This document shows, piece by piece, positions 43,230 through 50,491 of a DNA stretch of 64,000 nucleotides. Source of the stretch: Dyella_B nitratireducens (GTDB lineage Bacteria; Pseudomonadota; Gammaproteobacteria; Xanthomonadales; Rhodanobacteraceae). The position numbers and the translations under genes are program-made. The notes beneath the pieces were generated by a model. That model made no database searches and had not been told where the DNA came from. It saw nothing but the letters and a program-made list of their open reading frames with translations. The stretch spans positions 4,960,001-5,024,000 of the forward strand of contig NZ_CP064032.1 of the NCBI RefSeq assembly GCF_049532905.1, in the 5' to 3' direction. Position 1 is the stretch's first letter. Every line of letters begins with the position of its first letter.

Positions 43230-44516
43230 TCAATGCGGCCGCTGCTCCGCAAACGAATACACCTGATCCGCCCACTGCGTCGCCGCGTAATACGCGCCGG
43301 CCATCTTGCGAATGTTCTGCGGCTGCATGTGCGCGCCTTTCAAATCACCGGCTTCCCATGCATAGACCTGTTCGAGCAACGGGGCGAACGGGCCGCGGTC
43401 TTCCACCAGCGCATCGCGGATTTCAGGCGCCAGCGGCAGATGGCTCAACACGAATTCCATCGGTGCGCACAGCAGCGTATCGAGCAGTGACAGCAAGCCG
43501 GCCATGAACGCCATTTCCTGCTGTCCGGCCGGCATGCCCTGCGCCAGTTTTTCGCACATGTGGGCACGGATCAGCGCCGTGCGCAGCAGTTCCGGCGGGC
43601 GGTCGTCGGTGCTGGCCAGCGCCATGGTGTAGATCCAATTGCGCAGGCGCGCGACGCCGAAAAAAATCGCCGCCTGCTGAATCGACTTCAGCTGCCGCGG
43701 CAGCGCGAAGTAGGCGGAGTTCACGCAGCCCAGCAGCTTGTAGCTGAGCACCGCGTCGTCGCGAATGATCTCGCCCAGTTCCACCGGGCCGGCGTTGTTG
43801 TCCTGCAGTGCGCCCATCAGGCGCAGCATGCTCAAGCGGCTGGGTGTGAGCACCGGCACTTCGATCTGCTGCGGCACCAGCAAGTAGCGGCCCTGGATCG
43901 CTTGGAACGGCAGTTCCTTGCAGCGCGCGTACGTATGGTGGTCATCGACATTGCCGGCGATCACGCCGATGCCGCGCTCGAACAATTGCTTGCAGCGGCT
44001 TGCCAAGGTATCGGCGTCGAGCGTCTTGGCGTCCAGGCGGACATAACTCGTCAGACGCAGCAGCGATTCCAGCGGGCCATGCGGCTCGCTGGAACTGGGA
44101 TCAAGATCGCCCAGGTCCAGCAGCAGCGGGCACTTGCGCAGAGCCAGCTGTTGCAGGCGCTGCAGTACCGCCGTGTCGCGCACATGGATCGGATGCACGA
44201 TCACGCCCAGGCGCGGCGTATGCGCCAGGATGTCGGTCTGTTCCAGCAGCAGGGCGCGCGGCAGGCGCATGAAGGCGCGGTTGCCGCGCACCAATCGCGT
44301 GATCGCACCATCGGTGATGCCGGAAAGCACGCCACCTACCAAGGTGGTATCGGCATCGGTGCCGGCACCCTGGCGGTAGAACACCAGTTCGTAGGCGAAC
44401 AGTTCTTCCTCGTGATCCAGCATCGGGCTGCGCACGACCGGCAGCAGCATGTCGCTGAGGGTGGTGGCGTCATTGCTCGAGAGCTTGGCGGGGGAAGCAA
44501 CTGTACTCGTCGTCAT
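43230..44516 (-). CDS. HDOD domain protein with degenerate EAL domain
   Basis: 428 residues. The N-terminal half is an EAL-like domain whose active motif is lost (EELFAYELVFYR in place of ExL-R), with remnants RLGVIVHPIHV and FQAIQGRYLLVP; the C-terminal half (about 215-400) is HDOD (LMGALQDNNAGPVELGEIIRDDAVLSYKLLGCVNSAYF). This YuxH/CdgJ-like architecture binds neither Mg nor c-di-GMP as an enzyme and acts as a signalling scaffold, often in motility. It is downstream of flgN by 76 bp and probably shares the sigma-28 promoter of flgM. ATG 44516 chosen by homology of MTTSTVASPAK. Confidence 0.85.
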   Translation of the reverse strand: MTTSTVASPAKLSSNDATTLSDMLLPVVRSPMLDHEEELFAYELVFYRQGAGTDADTTLVGGVLSGITDGAITRLVRGNRAFMRLPRALLLEQTDILAHTPRLGVIVHPIHVRDTAVLQRLQQLALRKCPLLLDLGDLDPSSSEPHGPLESLLRLTSYVRLDAKTLDADTLASRCKQLFERGIGVIAGNVDDHHTYARCKELPFQAIQGRYLLVPQQIEVPVLTPSRLSMLRLMGALQDNNAGPVELGEIIRDDAVLSYKLLGCVNSAYFALPRQLKSIQQAAIFFGVARLRNWIYTMALASTDDRPPELLRTALIRAHMCEKLAQGMPAGQQEMAFMAGLLSLLDTLLCAPMEFVLSHLPLAPEIRDALVEDRGPFAPLLEQVYAWEAGDLKGAHMQPQNIRKMAGAYYAATQWADQVYSFAEQRPH

Positions 44517-44592
44517 GGCATGGATTACCGAACGTAAGGGTGGAGCGAGTGCTGCGAGACGGACGCCTGAACCACGACGCCCGAAAAATGCT

Positions 44593-45039
44593 TCATGCCT
44601 GGGCGAGTTGTACGGATCGATGCGTGTCCTGCAGCGTGCCGTTCTGGCCGTAGGTGCCGGTTTGTGTATCGCTGCCGGTAAGTACCGCCAGCGCACGCCG
44701 TACCTGCGCCAGGCGCTGGCCTACCAGTGCGCCGTTGCGTTGATTCTTGTCGCGACAGACCGTCAGCGACTTCAACAATTCCTGCCATTGCGTCTCGACT
44801 TGCTGCGCGGCTTCGGCCGACGTGCTGCACAGGTGCAGGCGTTCCACGTCGAGCTGTTCGAGCCGGCGCATCAGCATCTGCTTGGCTTCGCCCGAGCGGT
44901 TGAGCGCTTTGGCATCGGCGGCGTTCAGCGCTTCGCGTTCTTCGTCCAGCACGGTGATGAGTTGTGCCGTGGTCGCACTCATCTCGTCCAGGACGGCGCG
45001 CAGCGCGACACCGAGTTCAGCCTGCAGGTTAGGGCTCAT
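44593..45039 (-). CDS. flgN: Flagellar chaperone FlgN
   Basis: 148 residues, almost all alpha-helical. Typical FlgN signs: repeated heptad-like helices (LRAVLDEMSATTAQLITVLDEEREALNAADAKALNR) and a C-terminal basic/Gln-rich tail. It chaperones the hook-junction proteins FlgK and FlgL to the export gate. It is 18 bp downstream of flgM, in the usual flgM-flgN order. Confidence 0.9.
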   Translation of the reverse strand: MSPNLQAELGVALRAVLDEMSATTAQLITVLDEEREALNAADAKALNRSGEAKQMLMRRLEQLDVERLHLCSTSAEAAQQVETQWQELLKSLTVCRDKNQRNGALVGQRLAQVRRALAVLTGSDTQTGTYGQNGTLQDTHRSVQLAQA

Positions 45040-45057
45040 GGCATGGGTTTCTTATTC

Positions 45058-45369
45058 TTACTTGCTGCCGCCGATCTGGCCTTCCAGCGAAACCAGGCTG
45101 TTGGCGATGGCGTTCGCATTGACCTTGTAGGTGCCGGCGGCCAGCTGTTGCTTGATCTGCTCCACCTTCTGGGTGTCGACCGGCGCGTTGGCACTGCTGG
45201 CTTCCTGCAGGGCACGGGCCGAATCGGTCAGGTTCACGCGGTCGTCGGTCTGCGCGGCCGAAGAACTGGCCGAAGGCGTCGCCGCAGCGGTCTGGGCGGC
45301 GCTGTTATCCGCGGTGGTGGTCGCGAGCGGAAGCTGCGGTAAGCCGTTGGACGAGATCGTAGTATTCAT
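45058..45369 (-). CDS. flgM: Anti-sigma-28 factor FlgM
   Basis: 103 residues. N-terminal disordered Ser/Ala/Thr-rich part, then the sigma-28-binding region (DRVNLTDSARALQEAS, VDTQKVEQIKQQLAAGTYKVNANAIANSLVSLE). It binds FliA and is exported when the hook is complete. A sigma-28 promoter lies just upstream, so it is under its own feedback. Operon with flgN. Confidence 0.93.
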   Translation of the reverse strand: MNTTISSNGLPQLPLATTTADNSAAQTAAATPSASSSAAQTDDRVNLTDSARALQEASSANAPVDTQKVEQIKQQLAAGTYKVNANAIANSLVSLEGQIGGSK

Positions 45370-45404
45370 GGTTCTTGGCGTTCTCTCGATATGCCTTGTT
45401 TGGA

Positions 45405-45431
45405 GTATCGGCGTCCTCCTGAAAAACTTGA
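45405..45431 (-). promoter_or_regulatory. Sigma-28 promoter of flgM
   Basis: Minus strand TCAAGTTT (45424-45431), 11-nt spacer, GCCGATAC (45405-45412), with the -10 end 36 bp from the flgM ATG. It is nearly identical to the consensus TAAAGTTT-N11-GCCGATAA. Confidence 0.88.
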
Positions 45432-45480
45432 GGGCGATTCCTCAAGTGCCGATCGCCTGCAGTATGTCGGTTCGTCCTCG

Positions 45481-45530
45481 AGGATGTTCTGACGGATTTT
45501 GCATATGCAAAACCCGTCAGAGCATCCTTT
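45481..45530. terminator. Long near-perfect palindrome after flgA
   Basis: Arms of about 22 bp with two mismatches (AGGATG, TCTGACGG and TTTTGCA on one side, complements on the other) centred on CATATG. It begins at the last base of flgA. It could act as a bidirectional terminator or mRNA-stabilising structure; no U-run follows. Confidence 0.55.
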
Positions 45531-46315
45531 CAAGGGAGGGCCTGGACCTGGCCTTCCCCGATCACTACACCGTTGATAATTCGGCCAGAATTGTCATTTC
45601 GGACCCTCAGGCGGGCGCCGGTGTCCCCAGCGTCCAGCGCCATGCCATGGGTGCGCACTTCAATGCCGCCGAGCTGGGCCACCAGTTCCACCTCTTCACC
45701 CGAGTGCACGGTCTCCCGGCCGTTGAAGTCGCCTGGTTCCAGCACCACACCGGCAATCAGCGGCCGGCCCAGTGAATGGCCGAGGATCTGATCGAGGCTT
45801 TCGATATAGCCATAGCCCAGCCGCGCCACGTCGCGTTCTTCGGTGTGCACGTCGCCGGGGGCGGGGATGTCTCCGCGCGCCATCGGGTGACTGGTGACCA
45901 GTACGTTGCGGAATACTTGCATTTGTACCGGCACCTGGATGGTCCAGCCCGGCGTGCCGGCGCAGCTCACCGCCACGGCGACGCGCGAGGGGATACCTTG
46001 GCGTACCGGAATGCGGGTCTGCAGGGCATGCGCACAGGCTGCGAGATGCAAACGCGGGTTGAGTCGCGTGGGCACGATGACCACGCGGCTGCCGGTGGTG
46101 CCAAATTGCGTGCGGACAGCTTGTTCGGCGGCAGCGCGCAGGTCGGTGGCGGTGGTGTCGGCGTGGGCGAGGTTGGCGAGTGCCAGCAGCAACACTGCCG
46201 CGAAAGCCCAAGTAGGTTGGGGTGCAAACCCCAACGTGGCGCCCCGCACACGCATGGCGACGTTGGGGTTTGCACCCCAACCTACATGACGCATCGGTGC
46301 GCGTGGAAACCTCAT
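45530..46315 (-). CDS. flgA: Flagellar P-ring chaperone FlgA, with REPIN inside the signal-peptide region
   Basis: 261 residues. SAF/FlgA C-terminal domain: ARGDIPAPGDVHTEERDVARLGYGYIESLDQILGHSLGRPLIAGVVLEPGDF and GAEVELVAQLGGIEVRTHG-type segment. The ATG at 46315 overlaps the chemoreceptor stop (ATGA), so the start is coupled. Between MRFPRAPMRH and the hydrophobic core TWAFAAVLLLALANLAHA, codons 9-33 are REPIN R9 translated in frame. An inner ATG (MRVRGATLGFAPQPTW) could serve as a shorter start, giving a more normal signal peptide. FlgA helps P-ring assembly in the periplasm. Confidence 0.87.
   Translation of the reverse strand: MRFPRAPMRHVGWGANPNVAMRVRGATLGFAPQPTWAFAAVLLLALANLAHADTTATDLRAAAEQAVRTQFGTTGSRVVIVPTRLNPRLHLAACAHALQTRIPVRQGIPSRVAVAVSCAGTPGWTIQVPVQMQVFRNVLVTSHPMARGDIPAPGDVHTEERDVARLGYGYIESLDQILGHSLGRPLIAGVVLEPGDFNGRETVHSGEEVELVAQLGGIEVRTHGMALDAGDTGARLRVRNDNSGRIINGVVIGEGQVQALP
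46212..46285. repeat. REPIN R9, inside the flgA coding region
   Basis: A 74-bp inverted REP pair translated as part of flgA without a stop in that frame. See the flgA entry. Confidence 0.93.
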
Positions 46316-47622
46316 GCCCCCTCGCCAGCCAGGATCGTCGCCAGCTGGCTGTTGATCGCCTCGCGCTCACTCTCCAGCTTCTCGGACATTTGAGCCGCCT
46401 GCTCGAACTGCCCATTGCCGAGCAATTCCAGAAACGCTTCGCCATGCTCACGCAAGCGCACCGCCGATGCGTGCAGGCTGGTGCGTGAGGAATCACTGCC
46501 ATGCCGCGCGGTAAGCCGGTCGAGACTGCGCTTCAACACGTCGGTATCGAACCAGCGCCGATCGAGCGAGGTGGGTTCCTGCAGCGCCAGTTCCATGCTC
46601 TGGCGCAAACCGATCACCGACTCGCGCACGGTGAGGCTGAGGCTGGCGGTGTCGTTGCCGCTTTCGCCTTCCAGCCAGCTCAGGCACAGGCGATGGGCAA
46701 GTGCTGCCGCACGGCCGAGCGCTTCGCCGTGACGGCGCGACTCATACGCACGGCGCTGCAAGGCGCCCAGCGTGGCTTTCAACGTGGTGGCGCGCACCTG
46801 CAAACCATCCTGGCTGTCGCGCAGCGAACGCAGGCGATCGCCCGCGCCCTGCAGCGTTTCGCTGCCTTGCTGCAGCGTGCGTTCCGTCGCGGTGACGCCG
46901 GTCTGCGCGCGTTCCAACCGCTGCAGGCTCTGTTGCACGTTGCCGTTCATCTGTAGCGAGAACTCGCCGATCGAACTGGTGACGGTTTCGATCTCCGCCG
47001 TCGCGGCGGTGGTTTTCTCGGCCAGTTGCTTGACTTCATCGGCCACCACGGCAAAGCCGCGGCCGGCATCGCCGGCGCGCGCCGCTTCGATCGCGGCGTT
47101 CAAGGCAACCAGGTTGGTTTGATGGGCGATGTCCTGCACGCTGGTGGTGAGCGCGCGAATTTGCGCCACTTGTTCGGTCAGCAGGCTCTGGCTCTGGTTC
47201 ATGGCCGACAGCGCGCTGCGCAACAGCCGCAACTGGCCGTTGAGTTCGCTCACGTTGGCCGAGCTTTGTTCGCCGGCCTTGGCGGCCTGTTCGACACCGC
47301 CTTGCGCTTGCTGCAGGGTCGCCGCCATGCCGGCGCTACCCTCCGTCAACTGTCCGACGCTGTCGCGGGTTTCGCCGATCGATTGTTCCAGGCCTGCTTG
47401 CTCGCGATGCAAGGTCTGCGAATGCGTCAGCACCAGGCTTTGTTGTTCCAGCGACTGCAAGGCCACCGCCGCCGGTGCACGTGGCGCCAGCCGCGCAAAC
47501 ACCGGCGCGAGCAACGCAGCCACGCCGGGATGCTTGCGGCTCAACCGCGCAACGTCGGCCTCGTTACCGGCCAGTGCGGCTTGGATCAGGGCGGCCAGAT
47601 GCTGGCTGCGGATCAGACTCAT
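46312..47622 (-). CDS. Soluble methyl-accepting chemotaxis protein
   Basis: 436 residues. No membrane helix. A helical region (about 1-130), then the MCP signalling hairpin (about 140-330) with the conserved tip DIAHQTNLVALNAAIEAARAGDAGRGFAVVADEVKQLAEKT near residue 205, and a C-terminal helical domain with Arg/His (about 330-430) of no known family. It works with CheW/CheA in the cytoplasm. ATG 47622 (MSLIRSQHLAAL) lies 32 bp after a sigma-28 -10 element. The stop overlaps flgA, so it is cotranscribed with flgA. Confidence 0.88.
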   Translation of the reverse strand: MSLIRSQHLAALIQAALAGNEADVARLSRKHPGVAALLAPVFARLAPRAPAAVALQSLEQQSLVLTHSQTLHREQAGLEQSIGETRDSVGQLTEGSAGMAATLQQAQGGVEQAAKAGEQSSANVSELNGQLRLLRSALSAMNQSQSLLTEQVAQIRALTTSVQDIAHQTNLVALNAAIEAARAGDAGRGFAVVADEVKQLAEKTTAATAEIETVTSSIGEFSLQMNGNVQQSLQRLERAQTGVTATERTLQQGSETLQGAGDRLRSLRDSQDGLQVRATTLKATLGALQRRAYESRRHGEALGRAAALAHRLCLSWLEGESGNDTASLSLTVRESVIGLRQSMELALQEPTSLDRRWFDTDVLKRSLDRLTARHGSDSSRTSLHASAVRLREHGEAFLELLGNGQFEQAAQMSEKLESEREAINSQLATILAGEGA

Positions 47623-47653
47623 AGACAAAAGAGTTCCGTTGATGGGTTTCCAG

Positions 47654-47680
47654 ACATCGGCGGGAAACGTCGAAAGTTGA
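47654..47680 (-). promoter_or_regulatory. Sigma-28 promoter of the chemoreceptor-flgA unit
   Basis: Minus strand TCAACTTT (47673-47680), 11-nt spacer, GCCGATGT (47654-47661), with the -10 end 32 bp before ATG 47622. Confidence 0.8.
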
Positions 47681-47713
47681 GGAAGCAAACGGTATGCCAC
47701 GTTGCGCGGCTGC

Positions 47714-47741
47714 GTAGGTTGAGGTTTGTACCTCAACCTAC
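47714..47741. repeat. Compact REP hairpin R10
   Basis: 28 bp: GTAGGTTGAGG / CCTCAACCTAC perfect 11-bp arms around TTTGTA. It keeps GTAG and CTAC ends but only one hairpin. It sits between the two divergent sigma-28 promoters of the chemoreceptor gene and cheV. Confidence 0.75.
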
Positions 47742-47747
47742 GCGGTC

Positions 47748-47774
47748 TCAAGAACGACCCACGCTGGCCGATAC
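47748..47774 (+). promoter_or_regulatory. Sigma-28 promoter of cheV
   Basis: TCAAGAAC, 11-nt spacer, GCCGATAC. The -10 end is 30 bp from the cheV ATG. Confidence 0.8.
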
Positions 47775-47803
47775 GCGATCATCGCCATTAACCAGCCAAT
47801 CCC

Positions 47804-48730
47804 ATGAGCACAACAGCGCTGCTCGATAGCGTTGAAAGCCACACCCGCCTCGCCGGCCACAATCGCGTGGCGATGCTGCTGTTTCGCCTGGGCGACAAGC
47901 AGTTGTTCGGCATCAACGTGTTCAAGGTGCGCGAAGTACTGCGCAAGCCGGTGATGGAAAAGCTGCCGGGCATGCACGAATGGCTGGCGGGGAGTTTCGA
48001 TTACCGCGGCAAAACCATTCCGGTGATCGACTTGGGCCTAGCCATGGGCTATCCGCCGCTGACCGACGTGGCGTCCGCACATGTGGTGGTAACCGAGTTC
48101 AGCCGCTCCATGCAGGGTTTCCTGGTGGCGGATTTCCAACGCATCGTGCATTGCACCGGTGAGTCGCTGGAGGCGCCATCCGTCACGCTGGGTTTCGGCA
48201 ACCGTGTCAACGCAGTGACCCGCATCGACGGCCAGCTGATGGCGGTGATCGACGTGGAGCACGTGCTGGCCAGCATTGAAGAAGTGGTGACGGACGTCTC
48301 GCCGCATCTGCAGCAGCAAGCCGAACACCGGCATCTGCCCACGCGCCGCATCATGGTGGTGGACGATTCCGTGGTGGCGCGCGGCCGGCTGATCCATCTG
48401 TTCAAGCAGATGAACCTCGATTGCGTGATTGCACAAGACGGCCAGGAAGCGCTGGAACTGCTCACCCACATGATGGAAGGCCATGACGAACGCATCACGC
48501 TGGTGATTTCGGATATCGAAATGCCCCGGCTGGATGGTTATGCCTTGACGCGCGCGATCCGCGAAACGCCCGCGCTGCGTCAGCTCAAAGTGGTGTTGCA
48601 TAGCTCTTTAAGTGGCGTCTTCAATGAAGCGTTGGTGCGCGATGTCGGCGCCGACCGCTTTATTGCCAAGTTCCAGCCCGATTTGCTGGCGAAAACCGTT
48701 TTGGAGCTGATGGACCCGTCAACAAATTGA
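47804..48730 (+). CDS. cheV: Chemotaxis coupling protein CheV
   Basis: 308 residues. CheW domain (about 20-165: LLFRLGDKQLFGINVFKVREVL, SFDYRGKTIPVIDLGLAM) joined to a receiver domain (about 180-305) with VVDDSVVARGRLIHLF, phospho-acceptor Asp in LVISDIEMPRLDGY, and HSSLSG. It couples receptors to CheA and dampens signalling when phosphorylated. Divergent from the chemoreceptor; both have sigma-28 promoters. ATG 47804. Confidence 0.95.
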   Translation: MSTTALLDSVESHTRLAGHNRVAMLLFRLGDKQLFGINVFKVREVLRKPVMEKLPGMHEWLAGSFDYRGKTIPVIDLGLAMGYPPLTDVASAHVVVTEFSRSMQGFLVADFQRIVHCTGESLEAPSVTLGFGNRVNAVTRIDGQLMAVIDVEHVLASIEEVVTDVSPHLQQQAEHRHLPTRRIMVVDDSVVARGRLIHLFKQMNLDCVIAQDGQEALELLTHMMEGHDERITLVISDIEMPRLDGYALTRAIRETPALRQLKVVLHSSLSGVFNEALVRDVGADRFIAKFQPDLLAKTVLELMDPSTN

Positions 48731-48865
48731 CGTTGGATTTGCCATAGCGATGCCGTCGGGATTCTGTCCCGCCGCGCCGGTATAACGTCGCCGCGCTGCA
48801 TGCGCGGTCGATGCACATCGCCACAAATGGCTTGGCCATGCGGTTTGCGCGGCGTTGTCAAGCCG

Positions 48866-48881
48866 TGGCATGCAACTTGCT
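48866..48881 (+). promoter_or_regulatory. Sigma-54 promoter of the flgB operon
   Basis: TGGCATGCAACTTGCT matches TGGCAyr-N4-TTGCw in full, and lies 41 bp upstream of the flgB ATG. This fits class II flagellar control by RpoN and a FlrC/FleQ-type activator in gammaproteobacteria. Confidence 0.85.
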
Positions 48882-48921
48882 CAAACCTCTCCGCAGGCGT
48901 TATCGCCGCGGGGACTTCGTC

Positions 48922-49329
48922 ATGAGCAATCTTCTCGACAATGTGTTCGGTTTGAGTGGCCAGGCACTGGATGTCTGGCAGCACCGTTCCGAAGTGATTG
49001 CGTCGAACATCGCCAACGCCGACACACCCAATTACCAGGCGCGCGATGTCGATTTCCGCCAGGTGTTGCAACAGGCGAGCGGTGAGCCATCGGGAACGCT
49101 GGCATTGAACACACCTTCGCCGGGCCAGATGGCGACTACCAGCGAATCCACCGACGCCTTGAAATACCGCGTGCCGCTGCAGCCGAGCATGGACGGCAAC
49201 ACCGTCGATGCACAGGTAGAGCAGTCCGCGTTCGCCAGCAACATGGTGCATTACCAGGCAAGCCTCAGCTTCATCAACAGCACGATTCAGCAGCTGCGCC
49301 TGGCCATCAATGGTGGAGGACAAAGCTAA
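48922..49329 (+). CDS. flgB: Flagellar basal-body rod protein FlgB
   Basis: 135 residues, standard length. ATG 48922 with GGGGA upstream. Seen: ALDVWQHRSEVIASNIANADTPNYQARDVDF near residue 15, the rod-family motif, and a C-terminal coiled segment (ASNMVHYQASLSFINSTIQQLRLAING). Proximal rod subunit. The TAA stop shares its last A with the flgC ATG. Confidence 0.95.
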   Translation: MSNLLDNVFGLSGQALDVWQHRSEVIASNIANADTPNYQARDVDFRQVLQQASGEPSGTLALNTPSPGQMATTSESTDALKYRVPLQPSMDGNTVDAQVEQSAFASNMVHYQASLSFINSTIQQLRLAINGGGQS

Positions 49330-49757
49330 TGTCCCTGATGAAGATTTTCGACACCGCCGGTTCCGGCATGTCCGCCGAGTCGCTGCGGCTCAATACCGTC
49401 GCCAGCAATCTCGCCAACGCCGACAGCGTCAGCAACAGTCCCAACACCGCTTATAAGGCGAAGGAACTGATGTTCGCGCCGGTGCTGCAGCAACAAAGCG
49501 GCGCAACCGCGCAAGACGCAAACGCCAATGTCGGCGTGCGCATGGCGGGCGTTACCGAAAGCCAGCAGCCGGTGGAATCGCATTACGAGCCAGGCAACCC
49601 GATGGCGGATGCGAATGGTTTCGTCTACGGCAGCAACGTCAATCCGATCGACGAGCTGGTGAACATGATTTCCGCGTCGCGTTCGTATCAGAACAACGTG
49701 GAAGTAATGAACACCACCAAGCAACTGATGATCAAAACCATCAATTTAGGTAGCTGA
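49329..49757 (+). CDS. flgC: Flagellar basal-body rod protein FlgC
   Basis: 142 residues. N-terminal KIFDTAGSGMSAESLRLNTVASNLANAD and C-terminal NPIDELVNMISASRSYQNNVEVMNTTKQLMIKTI, both rod-family signatures. Proximal rod subunit. Overlaps flgB by one base; flgD starts 2 bp after. Confidence 0.95.
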   Translation: MSLMKIFDTAGSGMSAESLRLNTVASNLANADSVSNSPNTAYKAKELMFAPVLQQQSGATAQDANANVGVRMAGVTESQQPVESHYEPGNPMADANGFVYGSNVNPIDELVNMISASRSYQNNVEVMNTTKQLMIKTINLGS

Positions 49758-49759
49758 GC

Positions 49760-50443
49760 ATGAGCGCCGTTGGAAGCACCAGCAGTTACTCCACTTCGGG
49801 CTTGAGCCTCACCGGCAGCACGGTCACCAGCACGCCGACCGGCTCGACCATGACGCAGTCCGATTTCCTGCAGCTGTTGACCACGCAGTTGACGGCACAA
49901 GATCCCACACAGCCGATGGACAGCTCGCAGATGGCCTCCGAGATGGCGCAGTTCGGCCAGCTGGGTGCCTTGCAGAACATCGAGACCAGCCTGACCGGTA
50001 TGAGCAGCAGCATCAGCGCGAATGCGCAGAGTGCGCAGGTGCTCAGTTCCGCCAGCCTGGTTGGACGACAGGTGTTGGTGCCGTCGAACGCGCTTACGTA
50101 CAGCGGCAGCTCGGTCAACGGCGGCGTGAACGTCAGTGCCGCGGGCGATGTAGTCGTCACCATCAAGGATGCCAACGGCAACACCGTCAACAGCATCGAC
50201 CTCGGCACGCAGCAAGCCGGCCTCGCCCCGTTCACCTGGGATGGCAAGGACAGCAGCGGCAACACCGTCGCCAACGGCACCTACACCGTGTCGGCCAACA
50301 ACGGCGGCAACAGCGCCGCACTGACGACCTACGTCGCCGGTTCGGTGACCGGTGTCGGCTACGGCGGCAGCAGCACAGGCACCTATTTGCAAGTGGCGGG
50401 TATCGGCGGCGTGCCGCTGAGCCAGGTCGCACAGATCAACTGA
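49760..50443 (+). CDS. flgD: Flagellar hook assembly protein FlgD
   Basis: 227 residues. N-terminal SDFLQLLTTQLTAQDPTQPMDSSQMASEMAQFGQLGALQNI is the FlgD signature, followed by the Tudor-like and FlgD-Ig domains (FTWDGKDSSGNTVANGTYTVSANN). Hook cap scaffold needed to assemble FlgE. ATG 49760. Confidence 0.95.
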   Translation: MSAVGSTSSYSTSGLSLTGSTVTSTPTGSTMTQSDFLQLLTTQLTAQDPTQPMDSSQMASEMAQFGQLGALQNIETSLTGMSSSISANAQSAQVLSSASLVGRQVLVPSNALTYSGSSVNGGVNVSAAGDVVVTIKDANGNTVNSIDLGTQQAGLAPFTWDGKDSSGNTVANGTYTVSANNGGNSAALTTYVAGSVTGVGYGGSSTGTYLQVAGIGGVPLSQVAQIN

Positions 50444-50491
50444 CGACGCACCGATCGCGCGCATCGTCATCATCCAGGGGGTAGAAAAAGC

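Noticed and set aside
46312..47751. Longer chemoreceptor start near 47751
   Set aside because: The extension crosses the sigma-28 promoter and the R10 hairpin; ATG 47622 is well placed.
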